Assembly (NCBI RefSeq): GCF_910592395.1
Contig: NC_088308.1
Span: 15,703,501-15,767,500, forward strand
Source of the DNA: Lineus longissimus
Lineage: Eukaryota; Nemertea; Pilidiophora; Heteronemertea; Lineidae
Reading direction: 5' to 3'
Length of the DNA: 64,000 nt
Numbering within the stretch: the first letter of the stretch is position 1; each line of letters starts with the position of its first letter. Positions 47,162 to 56,936 of this stretch are shown piece by piece. The notes below the pieces were generated by a model that saw nothing but the letters and a program-made list of their open reading frames with translations, did no database searches and was not told the DNA's origin. A program made the translations under genes and the position numbers.

Positions 47162-47447
47162 TGGGTGATTTTAAAGTAGGTGTTAACACCAAGTTTTAAC
47201 ACTAATGCTAAAGCTAACCACAGAGTTAACATCAGAAATAAACTGCTCACTCAGTGTTGGTGTTAACAACACGTGTCAGTCTGATCTCAGTTTATAGACC
47301 GGTGTTAGTATTACAGGTGGTGTTAGTGTTACACTAACACTGACCTTAATATCAAGGCAGTGCTATCTTGGCCAGGCTTCCAATGGGTTTTCCATTGCAA
47401 CTAACACTAACCTCTAGGCGTTAACACTAACGTGACTTTATGGCTCC
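47162..47447. repeat. GTGTTA/TAACAC-rich repeat, possible MITE
   Basis: It starts 'gggtgattttaaagtagg', related to 15992, and contains about ten GTGTTA or TAACAC words in both orientations. The end 'taacgtgactttatgg' is an approximate inverse of the start. Class unknown. Confidence 0.45.
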
Positions 47448-48310
47448 AACAAGCTGTTAGCAGCCATTTTCTTCTGCAAGTTTCGGCTCATTATCATAAT
47501 CAATCTTGACACTAGAGGCGCTGATTTCGTTCCCTACAACGCCTCTAGAACTGGTAAGTTGCCACCATCTTGAAATGCAGTATCGCAGATGTAGATCAGG
47601 AAGGAATCTTTTTTATTGCTGTGAGGCTATCGCATCACCACAAAGCCTGTGATGCCCTACGCTGCATTTGTAGTTCTCTGTACAATCATCTTAAAATCCG
47701 CTAGTAAATGTCAAATTTTATACGTAAAGATCATATTTTGTTATTTATTAATAAAAGAAATGTTTTATGGGAGAAAGTGGCACTAATTCGGCCTGAATAA
47801 GATTTACAGTCTGAATTGGCGACACAGTTTATGACATAGAATTGTCAAAACCCTGAATCCCAGGATGCTGACATCCAAGATAGCGGCAATTGATCAATTC
47901 CAGTGTCTGAAATTTATTGATTTCGGCACTGGGGCGTGTTTGTATCATAACGCAACTTTCGGAAGCGAGGAGCGCCACTATTGATACTTTGACAAACCAG
48001 GCTCCTGGGTGAGAAATTTCCCAATTTTATTGGCGGGAATAATTTGGCGCAAGATGTGGTCATGAATAAGAGTGCTTGTGCCATAGCCAAATTCAGTGTT
48101 TATGCAAGCGACAATCAATAACTTTTTTTGAAGAATAAATCTTTTTTCTAAAATAAAATTTTATCATTATTTCTTCCTCCGTCTCGAATTAAAGCCATAG
48201 TTTCTTTGAGAAATCAAAAACTATTGAAAAATATCCTTTATAAAAATTGTTATTCCTTCCTCCTCACCTATTTCTTCAGAAGAAATTCCGCTAAAAAAGA
48301 AATAATAAAA
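47448..48310. other. no gene recognised
   Basis: AT-rich. The word 'gacactagaggcgc' at about 47508-47521 also occurs at 690-703. Confidence 0.4.
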
Positions 48311-49109
48311 AAGTCTGGCCTCAGCGAGACATTACACTTTGTACCTTTTCAGTTATGCCCCCCCCCTGGTGGCCAAGTCAAGAATCAGATTGGACCGAAA
48401 TTTGGTATCAGAGGTTATCTGTTTTAGGGGATCATGTGTAACAAGTTTCAAGTTCATAGCTTAAGTGGTAAAGATTAATAAGAAATGTGCCATAGTTACA
48501 CTCAAACAGCCTCCTGACCTCTGTGACCTTGAAAATTAGGTCAAATCAAAAACCTGTATGATATGTGATGTATCCTTGCTTGGAGTACCTACCATAAAAA
48601 TATCATTGAAAACAAGTCACTAATAAGCCAGATATTGCACTTTTTACCTTTTCAGTTTTGGCCCCCTGCTGGCCAAGTCAAGAATCAGATTGGACCAAAT
48701 TCGGTGTCAAGAGTTGATATGACGTAGGGAGTCATGTGTAACAAATTTCAAGTTCATAGCTTCAATAACGTTTAAAAAATGCCATTTGACCTCTGTGACC
48801 TTAAAAAGTGGTCAAATCAAAAACCAGTATGAGTCTATCCTTGCTGGAGAACCTACCATAATTTCTTTATCGAAAACGAGTCACTTTTTAGGTTTTCACT
48901 TTTGGCCCCTGGTGGCCAAGTCAAGAATCAGATCAACCGAAATTCTGTGTCAAGGGTCACCTGACTTGACAGTCCAGTGTACAAAGTCTCAAGTATCAAA
49001 TACATAGCTCTAGCGGTTAAGAAATGTGCCACTGTTAACGAAACAGGATACAGACGATGACGGACACTGCGGTATTGTATAGACTCCCCTACGGTGAGCC
49101 AAAAAAGGG
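48311..49109 (+). mobile_element. HINE-like element, family A, 5'-truncated
   Basis: Monomers with the core at about 48520 and 48795 lead to a short linker ('cagacgatgacggacac') and an intact 3' end CCCCTACGGTGAGCCAAAAA. The 5' arm is missing. Confidence 0.7.
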
Positions 49110-50171
49110 AGGTCTGAGTTAAAACACCATCCAGGCACCCTACAACTCCGATATAGCATTTGCAGCCAGCAAAGTGTACCCTATCTCTGGCAAAGCAGAC
49201 CAGATATACCGTAGTCCAATCAATGTTTGAGTCTCTCTTGGCATGGCATGGAAAATATTGGTAGAGAAAGATTATGGCTTGCATCTTGCCGAGAAAATAT
49301 TTGCTCAAGGCAACAGTGATGCCAGCATGATGTTTGTTTAGCCGCAAGACTTGACCCTTCAATGGATCTCTTCATTTCATCTTGCAGTATTCCTGGAACA
49401 TTTATGATACCACCAAGACATGAAATTTGTCTACGGCGCCTCTTGAATAATAAAGGCTGGCATCTTTGCTGCCTTCAAAATTGGGTATATTGCATACATC
49501 AAATGAAACAGAGGCACATTTGTCACCAAATCAATTTTTAGGCAATAGTCAATCTCGTTTGAGAAATGTGCTATAGTGTATGGCATATGTATATGATCAT
49601 GGTGATAGGTGCTCTATGGTGATTTATAGATGTAGCCATAACATCAAGTTGATGGCAATCAAGCAAAAGGCTAATGTAATGGTAAATGTAAACCCTGCAC
49701 CCGCTTACTCGGGAGTCATCACACTAAAGAGTTGGTGTTGAATTCTTGGTAAGCAGTTTTTTTCTACCGATGGAAGCCCTGTCAATAAGAAATATGAAAT
49801 GGCCTGGGCTATTGAAGCATAGAATTGAACTAGGGTTGAGAAATGTGCCAGAGTGACATCTAAATGTCAAGTTCACATCATTTGATATGAGTGACATTGA
49901 AAAAATGAACACCCTGGTGACACATAATACCTGGGAATATAATGCACTCATTGGCCAGTAGTAGTCTCTGGCTCTTTGCTGCCCAACTGATGAATCAGAT
50001 CAGACAAACCATTGATCCCCTTGATCAAATGACCTAGAGGCATAGGTCAACTGAATTATATATCCATAAAACCTTTTAGTTTGAGAACAATTTGGGCCAA
50101 ATTCATGTTATACCTAACGGTTACATTTTAAAGTTTGCTTAAAGTGTTAACCCCAGTCTGTCAAACAAACT
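49110..50171. other. no gene; very diverged HINE-like remnant
   Basis: 'atatgaaatggcctgggc' at about 49794 and 'tttgatatgagtgacattgaa' at about 49880 look like a decayed family A 5' part. Otherwise I see nothing. The DIRS element begins at the right edge. Confidence 0.35.
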
Positions 50172-50212
50172 GCCCATTTCCTTACAAGAAATGGCCATTT
50201 TGTTAGTTCATA

Positions 50213-50383
50213 CTTACCTATGGAACACTTTTGCATGTTACTCCATTTGGGCTCAAACACAAGAGTATCCCTTTAATTTTCTAAAGGGAGAACTGAGTTA
50301 ACAGCTCGGCCGCCAGGCGGCGCCCTGACCGATCCCGCGAGATCGCGCCGATCTCATGCCGCCATATTTAGTCTTTACTCTTG
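50213..50383. repeat. DIRS left inverted terminal repeat
   Basis: A 171-bp arm matching the reverse complement of 56536-56706 with only three differences, all near the inner end. It includes the outward-reading splice-donor-like AGGTAAGT at its outer edge (minus strand) and a GC-rich segment (about 50308-50350). The left end of the element extends 41 bases beyond the repeat. Confidence 0.93.
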
Positions 50384-50430
50384 AGCGTTAATAAAGAGTA
50401 TGTCCCGTTTGTGGGGACGGCGGGAGGGCC

Positions 50431-50528
50431 GTGTTCCATAGGTAAGTATGAACTAACAAAATGGCCATTTCTTGTAAGGAAATGGGCATTTTGTGTCATT
50501 CAAACTTACCTATGGAACACTTTTGCAT
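50431..50528. repeat. DIRS internal complementary region
   Basis: The first 57 bases (50431-50487) are the exact reverse complement of the left end of the element (50172-50228). The last 41 (50488-50528) are the exact reverse complement of the right end (56683-56723). Together they spell the circle junction, which is the template needed to complete the ends in DIRS replication. The segment also contains a near-palindrome around 'aatggccatttcttgtaagg'. Confidence 0.93.
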
Positions 50529-50959
50529 CGAATCCCAGCAACCTATTGGAGGTGGGAAACGAGGACTTACCTAAGGCTGAGCTGTTGTTCCATCCAGGAG
50601 GCACCACCGGCATATTAGCTAAGGAGGACCGCCAGGGGAAAGAAATGGGGAGAACCGGAGGACCGGTATTTTGATCTCGGTATTACAATCATATTATAGA
50701 GAGTAATAGACCCATTCTCCGGAAAGCGCTAGAATTGCGTAATAAAACCATCTTCTTTCCGGCAACAGAGCTTAGAGCAAGTAAGGCATGTTGAAGGGTG
50801 TAGAATGAGTTATTGCTAAACAACAATAAGAAATTGCGTCCTTTCTAGTCTACTAGGGGTTGCCTGGATGTTGAAGATAGGGCATATCAAAAATGGCGCA
50901 AGATGCGCGTTTGACTCTTCAATCGGGCTTTCCCCCCCTTTTTTTTGATCTAGCCAGGA

Positions 50960-51934
50960 TCAAACAACATGCCCCGCAGACACAATCGGGCCGATTGTGT
51001 GCATGCCATCTACGAGGGAAGAAACGTCTCGTAGGTAGAAACGAGAGAATGTGGAGTGATTACTCCAACATGCAGCGGAAACGACTTCTTGAAGAGCAAC
51101 TCCTCGGTAGTTAGCCCAGGAGGTGGATAGTGCTCTAACTTCGTGCGCTGAGATGTTAGCTAGCGCACGAAGATCAGAGGAAGTCTTCAAGGTGTTGTAG
51201 GAAAGACGAATAGTCTCCACAATCCACCTTGAAATAGTGGCGGCCGCTATCTCTCGTTTATTTCCCTCCTTATAGGACAAAAACAAATGCTCTCTCCCCT
51301 GGCGGATACCGGGAGGTTTTGTCCTATTTATGTAGAACTTTAGGGCCCTGACGGGACATAAAGTTCTGTCAGGAAGATCATAAGAGATCGTTCCTGACAG
51401 AGAGGGAATAGTAACCGGGGGCCGAGAGGCGGCCGGTCCCTGGTTCTTCGCCAGAAATCCTGGTATAAAAGCCAGGATAACCTCCCCTCCCTCTCTAAAA
51501 GCCAGCTTCTTAAAAGAAAGTGCATGGAGCTCTGATCTGTGTTGGGCGGTAGCCAAGGCTACTAGAAAGACCGTTTTGAGTGTCAGATATTTCATGGATG
51601 AAATAGACATGGGTTCAAAAGGATGCCTCATGAGCACCTTAAGGACAACAGAAAGGTCCCATTTAGGGGTGTTGTGAACCGGTCTAGGACGCTCTAATAA
51701 CATTCCTCTGAAAAGAGGGGTTATTTGGTCCTCCCAACGAAGATCCCAGGTGCTTAAAACACGGAGGGTAGAAGCGATGGCGGACTTGTACCCTTTTATA
51801 GCCGTGACAGATAGTTGTCTTTCCGTGAATAATTCAATAAGGAAATCAACTAATCTGTATATAGAGGGAGAGATCGGATTAACTCCGTTCTCCCTGCACC
51901 AGGAAGTGAAGGTAGACCACTTTCCTTGATACAC
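50960..51934 (-). CDS. DIRS tyrosine recombinase
   Basis: A 324-codon frame encoding the integrase-like enzyme that inserts the circular DNA. The catalytic set is visible: Arg133 (QHRSELHAL), His264-x2-Arg267 (AHEVRALSTSW), Trp290 and the nucleophile Tyr300 (FSRFYLRD). The N-terminal part has the SAM-like core-binding region. The apparent first codon is GTG, and the frame stays open upstream to about 52120, giving sequence (RGSTLDVYQGKW) that looks like the true start of the domain. No ATG precedes it, so the protein is probably made by a +1 shift from the RT frame or by another unusual route. No inactivating change is visible. Confidence 0.88.
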   Translation of the reverse strand: MYQGKWSTFTSWCRENGVNPISPSIYRLVDFLIELFTERQLSVTAIKGYKSAIASTLRVLSTWDLRWEDQITPLFRGMLLERPRPVHNTPKWDLSVVLKVLMRHPFEPMSISSMKYLTLKTVFLVALATAQHRSELHALSFKKLAFREGGEVILAFIPGFLAKNQGPAASRPPVTIPSLSGTISYDLPDRTLCPVRALKFYINRTKPPGIRQGREHLFLSYKEGNKREIAAATISRWIVETIRLSYNTLKTSSDLRALANISAHEVRALSTSWANYRGVALQEVVSAACWSNHSTFSRFYLRDVSSLVDGMHTIGPIVSAGHVV

Positions 51935-51935
51935 A

Positions 51936-54011
51936 TCAAGGGTAGACCCCCTTTGAGGTGCGGAATGCGCTTGACAGCGATGTCCGAAAAGCCTCTCTGG
52001 TGGAGATGCAACTGGATAAGTTCCAGGCGTGAAACTTGAAAAATCCAGGGTTCTGGTGGTAGCATCTCCCCAGGGGGTGCCACAGGAGGTGCTTCCAAGT
52101 AGGAAGACTCCTGGGGTGATCTATCAGGAGCTCCAGCAAGGCTGGGAACCAGGCCTGATTTGGCCAGCAAGGTGCGATGAGAGTTATTCTCACCGGATGG
52201 CAGGTCAAGATCTTGTTCAGGACTGGTTGGATGAGAGGGAGGGGTGGAAACGCATATGCGTTCAGCCCGACCCAAGAGGCTGTAAGGCTGTCGACTTCCA
52301 GGGCCTCTTCGTCCGGAAGTGGAGAGTAATAGATGGGAAGGCGATTGTTCAGCCTGGTGGCGAACAGATCTACCTTCGGAGATTGCCAAAGGCGACAAAG
52401 GTCGTCTACAATCTCCTGATGGAGTGTCCACTCTGTCTGAACTAGCTTGTTCTGACGGGACAGGGCGTCGGCAAGGATGTTGCGATTGCCCGGTATGTGT
52501 CTGGCACATATCGATACTCCAAGGTCGGCACAAAGATGGTAAAGCTCCCAAGTTAGCTGGCAAAGAATGCCGGACTTTGTGCCTCCCTGTCTCCTGACAT
52601 ATGCCACTACTGTAGAATTGTTGGAGAACAGGGTTACTCTCCGATTCTTCAGGCGAAGGGAAAGAGCCCTCACGGCAAGAAGGACAGCCTTCATTTCCAA
52701 TATATTTATTGGAAGAATGGTCTCCTCCCTTGTCCATAGACCTCTTATGGACATGTCCCCGTTGTTCAGATGTGCTCCCCACCCTAGTAGGGAAGCATCT
52801 GTGAACAGGGACACTTCTGGGGGCGGTGGAGCAAGATCTACACCGCTTTGGAGACGAGTCTCCGACTCCCAGAAGTTCCAGACGTTCTTGAGTAGGTATT
52901 GAGGTATCAATACCAACTTGTCTAATGGGTCCCTGTGGGGTTTCCATAGAGACATTAGAAACATCTGGATGGGACGCATATATAGACGGCCAAGGGGGAT
53001 TTGGTCTGCTGCCGAATTCAGAAGTCCCAAAAGGCTCAAGCATCGCCTTGCGGGAGCTTGAGTCCTTCCTCTGAATTCTGCGACGAGATGAAGAATTTTC
53101 TTTATCCTGTCTAGGGGGGGCAGCATTTTCCCTATGGCCGTAAGGAACCGAACTCCAACGTAAACGAAGTCTTGGGATGGTATGAATTCTGACTTTGTTT
53201 CGTTGATAATCCAACCTGCGGAAACTACTTTTTGCTTTAGAACCTGAAGTTGTTGCAGTAGTAGTTCCCGCGATTTGCAACGGAGTAGCCAATCGTCTAG
53301 GTAGTGATGGAGCTTGAACCCCATCACGTGAAAGGGAGCGACGAAGGCTGTGACTATCATCGTAAAAATTAGGGGTGCCGATGCCAGACCGAACGGCAGG
53401 GCCCTGAATTGATACGTCTTTCCTTCGTAATGGAATCGAAGGAAGTGTTGATAGTCTGGATGGATCGGTACATGTAAGTACGCATCCATTAAATCCATCG
53501 ATACCGCCCAATCGTTGGGCTGTATCGCCGTTGCTATAGACCTGGTGGTTTCCATCTTGAAATGAGGAACATTCAAGAAGGTGTTTAACCTGGAAAGGTC
53601 TATGATCAGCCTCCATGTCCCTGCTTTCTTGGGAACCAAGAAAACGTGGCTGTAAAAGCCGGGGGAGCATGGATCTTGAAGGACCTGGATAGCTTGCTTC
53701 TCCAGTAATGTCGCGACCTCTGCTTGGAGGGCAGAGGCCTTGACTGGGTCCTTCGGTGGCTGAACTGGGGTTGGATATATGGTAGTCGGGGGGGTACGGT
53801 TGAAATCTAGTTTCACTCCGTACCTCAACATGTTTGGGACTGGGGACCCCTTTGGGCACCAATCGTCCCAAATGTCTGCAAATTTTTGCAGACGGCCCCC
53901 GACTACCGGAGTCGGCTCCTTTTTGCGTCCGGGAGGAGAAAGGAGGGGGGAGTCACCTCTTCCGGCCAGCACCCCTTGGGCGAAAGGAGTGCTTAGTCGG
54001 ACCGGATCCAC
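51936..54011 (-). CDS. DIRS reverse transcriptase, RNase H and methylase-like protein
   Basis: A 691-codon frame. The RT part includes LIIDLSRLN (135-143), the first catalytic Asp in MDLMDAYLHVPI (Asp173), LPFGLASAPL (205-214) and YLDD (237-240). RNase H follows: Asp405 (FTDAS), Glu439 (LEMKA), Asp515 (LADALSR), but the expected third acid is Asn464 (FSNNSTVVAY; codon at 52620-52622). The last 150 residues (DLFATRLNNRLP ... AYAFPPLPLI) resemble the DIRS methylase-like domain, where AFPP sits in the place of the methylase NPPY/DPPY motif. No ATG lies in the first 60 codons and the 5' end overlaps gag by 59 bases, so it may be translated by a +1 shift from gag. Confidence 0.9.
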   Translation of the reverse strand: MDPVRLSTPFAQGVLAGRGDSPLLSPPGRKKEPTPVVGGRLQKFADIWDDWCPKGSPVPNMLRYGVKLDFNRTPPTTIYPTPVQPPKDPVKASALQAEVATLLEKQAIQVLQDPCSPGFYSHVFLVPKKAGTWRLIIDLSRLNTFLNVPHFKMETTRSIATAIQPNDWAVSMDLMDAYLHVPIHPDYQHFLRFHYEGKTYQFRALPFGLASAPLIFTMIVTAFVAPFHVMGFKLHHYLDDWLLRCKSRELLLQQLQVLKQKVVSAGWIINETKSEFIPSQDFVYVGVRFLTAIGKMLPPLDRIKKILHLVAEFRGRTQAPARRCLSLLGLLNSAADQIPLGRLYMRPIQMFLMSLWKPHRDPLDKLVLIPQYLLKNVWNFWESETRLQSGVDLAPPPPEVSLFTDASLLGWGAHLNNGDMSIRGLWTREETILPINILEMKAVLLAVRALSLRLKNRRVTLFSNNSTVVAYVRRQGGTKSGILCQLTWELYHLCADLGVSICARHIPGNRNILADALSRQNKLVQTEWTLHQEIVDDLCRLWQSPKVDLFATRLNNRLPIYYSPLPDEEALEVDSLTASWVGLNAYAFPPLPLIQPVLNKILTCHPVRITLIAPCWPNQAWFPALLELLIDHPRSLPTWKHLLWHPLGRCYHQNPGFFKFHAWNLSSCISTREAFRTSLSSAFRTSKGVYP

Positions 54012-55827
54012 CCTGGTTAGAGGAAGTATTTTTCCTCTTTCCAGTCCGGCGACCCTCCGCTTCCCGTCGGAAGGATCCAGCAGGAGCAGGCTGACTAGGC
54101 GGGGTAGGCCTAGGCAGGACCTGCCTGGCGTACGGGATTGAACCCGATGCCTGCTGGGGCCTCTCTATCTTTCTAGCGTTAGGTAGAGAGGTCTTGGCCC
54201 TCTGTGTCGCAGTGGGGGCATATAATTTGTCCCAATCTTTCTGTGCTTGAGCCGCCTCTTGTACAGAATCTGCGAACAGGAAAGAACCGTCCATAGGAGC
54301 GGTTCTTAAGGCCCCTTCCAGCTGGAGGGATCTGATGACATTGAGAGAGCCCAGTGCGGCGTCTCTACGGAGTAGGACGCTATTTGCTGCGGTCTTGGCG
54401 GACAGCGCAATAGCGTGCCTAATCGAATGTGACAAGGATGTCACAAGCGATTTTGTGTCATCAGATAGTGACTCATTATCTTTTAGGGATCTGGCTAGGG
54501 CCAGGTTAGTGTGCTCTGCGTAGGAGAGCACCGCTAACGTGTTTTTGGCCAGACCCTCTTGTGCTCTAAGGTCTCGGTAAGCCGAGGAGGAGGTCACCCT
54601 AGGCACGAGTTGGTCCAGCTGTACATCGTCCTTTAATATGGAAGTCGATGCTGCAGCTGGACAGCCGGCCGAGCTGACTCGATAATAGTCAGCCCGGTAC
54701 TGCCTAACGGGAGGAAGTTGTGCCGTGAACAACTTCCCCGGTTTACACCAAGCTTCCGGTCCGACTGCCGGAAGGACAGGGATGGAAGTACGTTGGTGGG
54801 CGCCTTGTGAGTCTCTGATTGTACGCTCCAAAAGTTCAGAGACTGCTAACACCGACGGGGAGGGAGGAAGGAATTCAAGTGCCCGAGTGGAGCCTTGAGA
54901 AACCTGTGGATTGGGATCCACTTCCTGTCCCCAGAGTGAAAAGGTCGGTGTTGACAAGGCTGGCAGTTCCGGCGGGGTAGGGCACAGATCCTGCGGGAGG
55001 TACGCTCTGATCAAGGATCTGAGTGTCCTCATATCCGACAGGATACTGGCCTCCTCTGGTGACAGCTCCTCCTGATTGGGGGAGCGGTAGCCTGGCTGAG
55101 AACTCTCGTTCTCAGAAAATTCCTCTAAAATAGAGGAGTCGGATGGTGGGTATCCGATGGGACCAGGCGCACCAGAGGAACCGGAACCCTGCTCCAGATG
55201 GCTGAGTCTATCAGAAAGACCTGCTACCATCTGGATGAGCTGGGACAGTTGCTGTCCCGACTCGGGTTCCGGACCCGACGTGCGGCTTCTCTCAACGACG
55301 GGCGGTTGAGGCGAGGGTGAGCGCATAAGCGAACCCTGGAAGCCGTATGTGCGAGCGAATGGGTCTTCCGGAAGCGGAAGTTGCCCATATTCTGAACCAG
55401 AGTTCAGATGTCCTCTCTGCGTAGCTCGTTCCATGGGAACGACGCCTCTGCTACGAGGAGGGGGTGGCACTTCCGGTTGGTTCCACCCAAGAGGTTGGCC
55501 AACGTAGGAAGGTGCCTGCATTTCCGGTAGGACGAAGTCCGAAACCGGAAATGCCCGTAACTCCTTCGCCGGTATGGAGCTACCGGAAGCCCTTTTAGAA
55601 GGAGGTACGGAGGGCGGAAACGCTGTTACCGAAGACGCATGGCGTTTCGGAGGTGGCGTTATAAGGTCCGGCCCTACTCTACTGTGTCCGTGAGGACTGG
55701 GGTTATTTCGCAGTAAAGACTGAGAAAAACCCCCAGTAGAGTCTTCGGTTACTGAAAAACGGGAACCCGCGTCAGTAACCGGAACTGCAATCGGCGGACC
55801 GGAAGCAGGGTGCTCCCGCGGGTACAA
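53953..55827 (-). CDS. DIRS gag-like protein
   Basis: A frame of up to 624 codons in the position of ORF1. It is Pro/Ser-rich in the first half, has a leucine-rich short helix (LSQLIQMVAGLSDRLSHLEQ) in the middle and a basic Arg/Lys/Gly-rich tail suited to nucleic-acid binding. No zinc knuckle is visible. The open frame begins after a TAA at 55891-55893 and its first ATG is about 100 codons in, so the start is uncertain. It may begin there, or be joined to the upstream 55749-56240 frame by a -1 shift or splicing. Confidence 0.78.
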   Translation of the reverse strand: MYPREHPASGPPIAVPVTDAGSRFSVTEDSTGGFSQSLLRNNPSPHGHSRVGPDLITPPPKRHASSVTAFPPSVPPSKRASGSSIPAKELRAFPVSDFVLPEMQAPSYVGQPLGWNQPEVPPPPRSRGVVPMERATQRGHLNSGSEYGQLPLPEDPFARTYGFQGSLMRSPSPQPPVVERSRTSGPEPESGQQLSQLIQMVAGLSDRLSHLEQGSGSSGAPGPIGYPPSDSSILEEFSENESSQPGYRSPNQEELSPEEASILSDMRTLRSLIRAYLPQDLCPTPPELPALSTPTFSLWGQEVDPNPQVSQGSTRALEFLPPSPSVLAVSELLERTIRDSQGAHQRTSIPVLPAVGPEAWCKPGKLFTAQLPPVRQYRADYYRVSSAGCPAAASTSILKDDVQLDQLVPRVTSSSAYRDLRAQEGLAKNTLAVLSYAEHTNLALARSLKDNESLSDDTKSLVTSLSHSIRHAIALSAKTAANSVLLRRDAALGSLNVIRSLQLEGALRTAPMDGSFLFADSVQEAAQAQKDWDKLYAPTATQRAKTSLPNARKIERPQQASGSIPYARQVLPRPTPPSQPAPAGSFRREAEGRRTGKRKNTSSNQGGSGPTKHSFRPRGAGRKR

Positions 55828-56240
55828 AGGGCTTGTACTCGGGGGAGCGGACGACAGGGGAACCGGAAGGTTCCCTGAGGTCCGGGTATATTAAACCCTT
55901 GGAGACTTATTGGATGTAAGTCTCCCTTGGGACCACAGACATTAATAATGTCAGATCCCGCATCCTTCGCAGCCGCGGCCGGAACCGGAACTCGGCTGAC
56001 GGAAGGGGTGGTGGCGGGAGGTTTGCTAGACCTCCGGGTTATATGCCCGGAAACGGAACCGGAAGAGGGTTTAGGCGTCTTCGCGGCCCGTTTCCCGCCA
56101 CCAGACGCATTCCTTTGTGGTGAGACAAAGGATGCCGTCGGAGGGGTACGCCATATAAAAAATGGTACCAATGACAATAAAAACACTGGGAACCCCAAGT
56201 AGGCCAGAAAGGACGCAATAATTAATGGAAAGGAAAACAT
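55749..56240 (-). CDS. DIRS upstream frame, possible N-terminus of gag
   Basis: A true ATG at 56240 opens 163 codons. The first 30 residues are strongly hydrophobic (FPLIIASFLAYLGFPVFLLS) and would form a membrane segment if translated. The following part is basic and Ser/Pro-rich, like the gag frame it overlaps from 55887 onwards. A 9-bp hairpin lies in it at 55901-55925. A real N-terminal extension is possible; so is a non-coding leader that is open by chance. Confidence 0.4.
   Translation of the reverse strand: MFSFPLIIASFLAYLGFPVFLLSLVPFFIWRTPPTASFVSPQRNASGGGKRAAKTPKPSSGSVSGHITRRSSKPPATTPSVSRVPVPAAAAKDAGSDIINVCGPKGDLHPISLQGFNIPGPQGTFRFPCRPLPRVQALCTRGSTLLPVRRLQFRLLTRVPVFQ
55901..55925. 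promoter_or_regulatory. hairpin just upstream of the gag frame
   Basis: GGAGACTTA-ttggatg-TAAGTCTCC: a perfect 9-bp stem with a 7-nt loop, flanked on both sides by CCTTGG-type sequence. On the coding (minus) strand it ends eight bases before the TAA that bounds the gag frame. A role in start selection, shift or RNA structure is inferred from position only. Confidence 0.5.
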
Positions 56241-56535
56241 GCCTACTTGAATTAAACACTATTGCAATGGATCTGAGTCTTGTTCATTACAATAGAGCGG
56301 AGAATAGCCTACTTAACTCTACCCTACCAAGATCAAAATAATGGAGCCGGGTCGACTAAGCTAGCTAAGAAAATGTCTATAATTAAATAGACTGGACAAT
56401 ACTAATGCCAAGATTAGTTTGGCGGTCTACTCCGTAGGTGAATGAACCCAAAAATCGTCTAGACTTGGCTGGTTGAATTTGGTTTTAAATCGAATTCACG
56501 GCAGCTTTGAAAAAACGATGTGCTTCGTAGAAGCA

Positions 56536-56706
56536 CAAGAGTAAAGACTGGATATGGCGGCATAAGATCGGCGCGATCTCGCGGGATCGGTCAGGGCGCC
56601 GCCTGGCGGCCGAGCTGTTAACTCAGTTCTCCCTTTAGAAAATTAAAGGGATACTCTTGTGTTTGAGCCCAAATGGAGTAACATGCAAAAGTGTTCCATA
56701 GGTAAG
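56536..56706. repeat. DIRS right inverted terminal repeat
   Basis: A 171-bp partner of 50213-50383. It lies at the 5' side of the coding strand and so should hold the promoter. The outer edge carries CATAG|GTAAGT reading outward on the plus strand; the element continues 16 bases past the repeat. Confidence 0.93.
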
Positions 56707-56936
56707 TTTGAATGACACAAAATTAGTTTTTAACAACCAATCCCTGACTGGTATCCACCGAGAGTAAGAGAATCTTAAAAAGTCACTGACAGTCCGAACA
56801 TCGGCACACTGAAAGCTATCATAGTTTAAAATTAAACTGCACTGGCTCTATTGATGTATGAATAACGAAGCGAAATCAGAACCAGGGACTACTTTTCAGT
56901 ATCACCAGCAACAACATTCGATTCTTTAGTGATCAG

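Larger units (their letters stand above)
50172..56722 (-). mobile_element. complete DIRS retrotransposon
   Basis: This is a 6.55-kb element with all structural hallmarks of DIRS: inverted terminal repeats, an internal complementary region that equals the two ends joined, and three overlapping frames (gag-like, RT with RNase H and methylase-like part, tyrosine recombinase). DIRS elements replicate through a circular DNA intermediate that the tyrosine recombinase inserts without a target duplication. The single T at each edge is ambiguous (50171 or 56723), as expected for insertion by recombination. Long frames without internal stops suggest recent activity, although the RNase H carries an unusual residue. 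Confidence 0.93.

Noticed and set aside
51850-53871. 673-codon minus-strand frame
   Set aside because: It lies in another frame of the DIRS RT gene, is very rich in Arg, Ser and Pro, and has no domain; the overlapping frame has RT and RNase H motifs.
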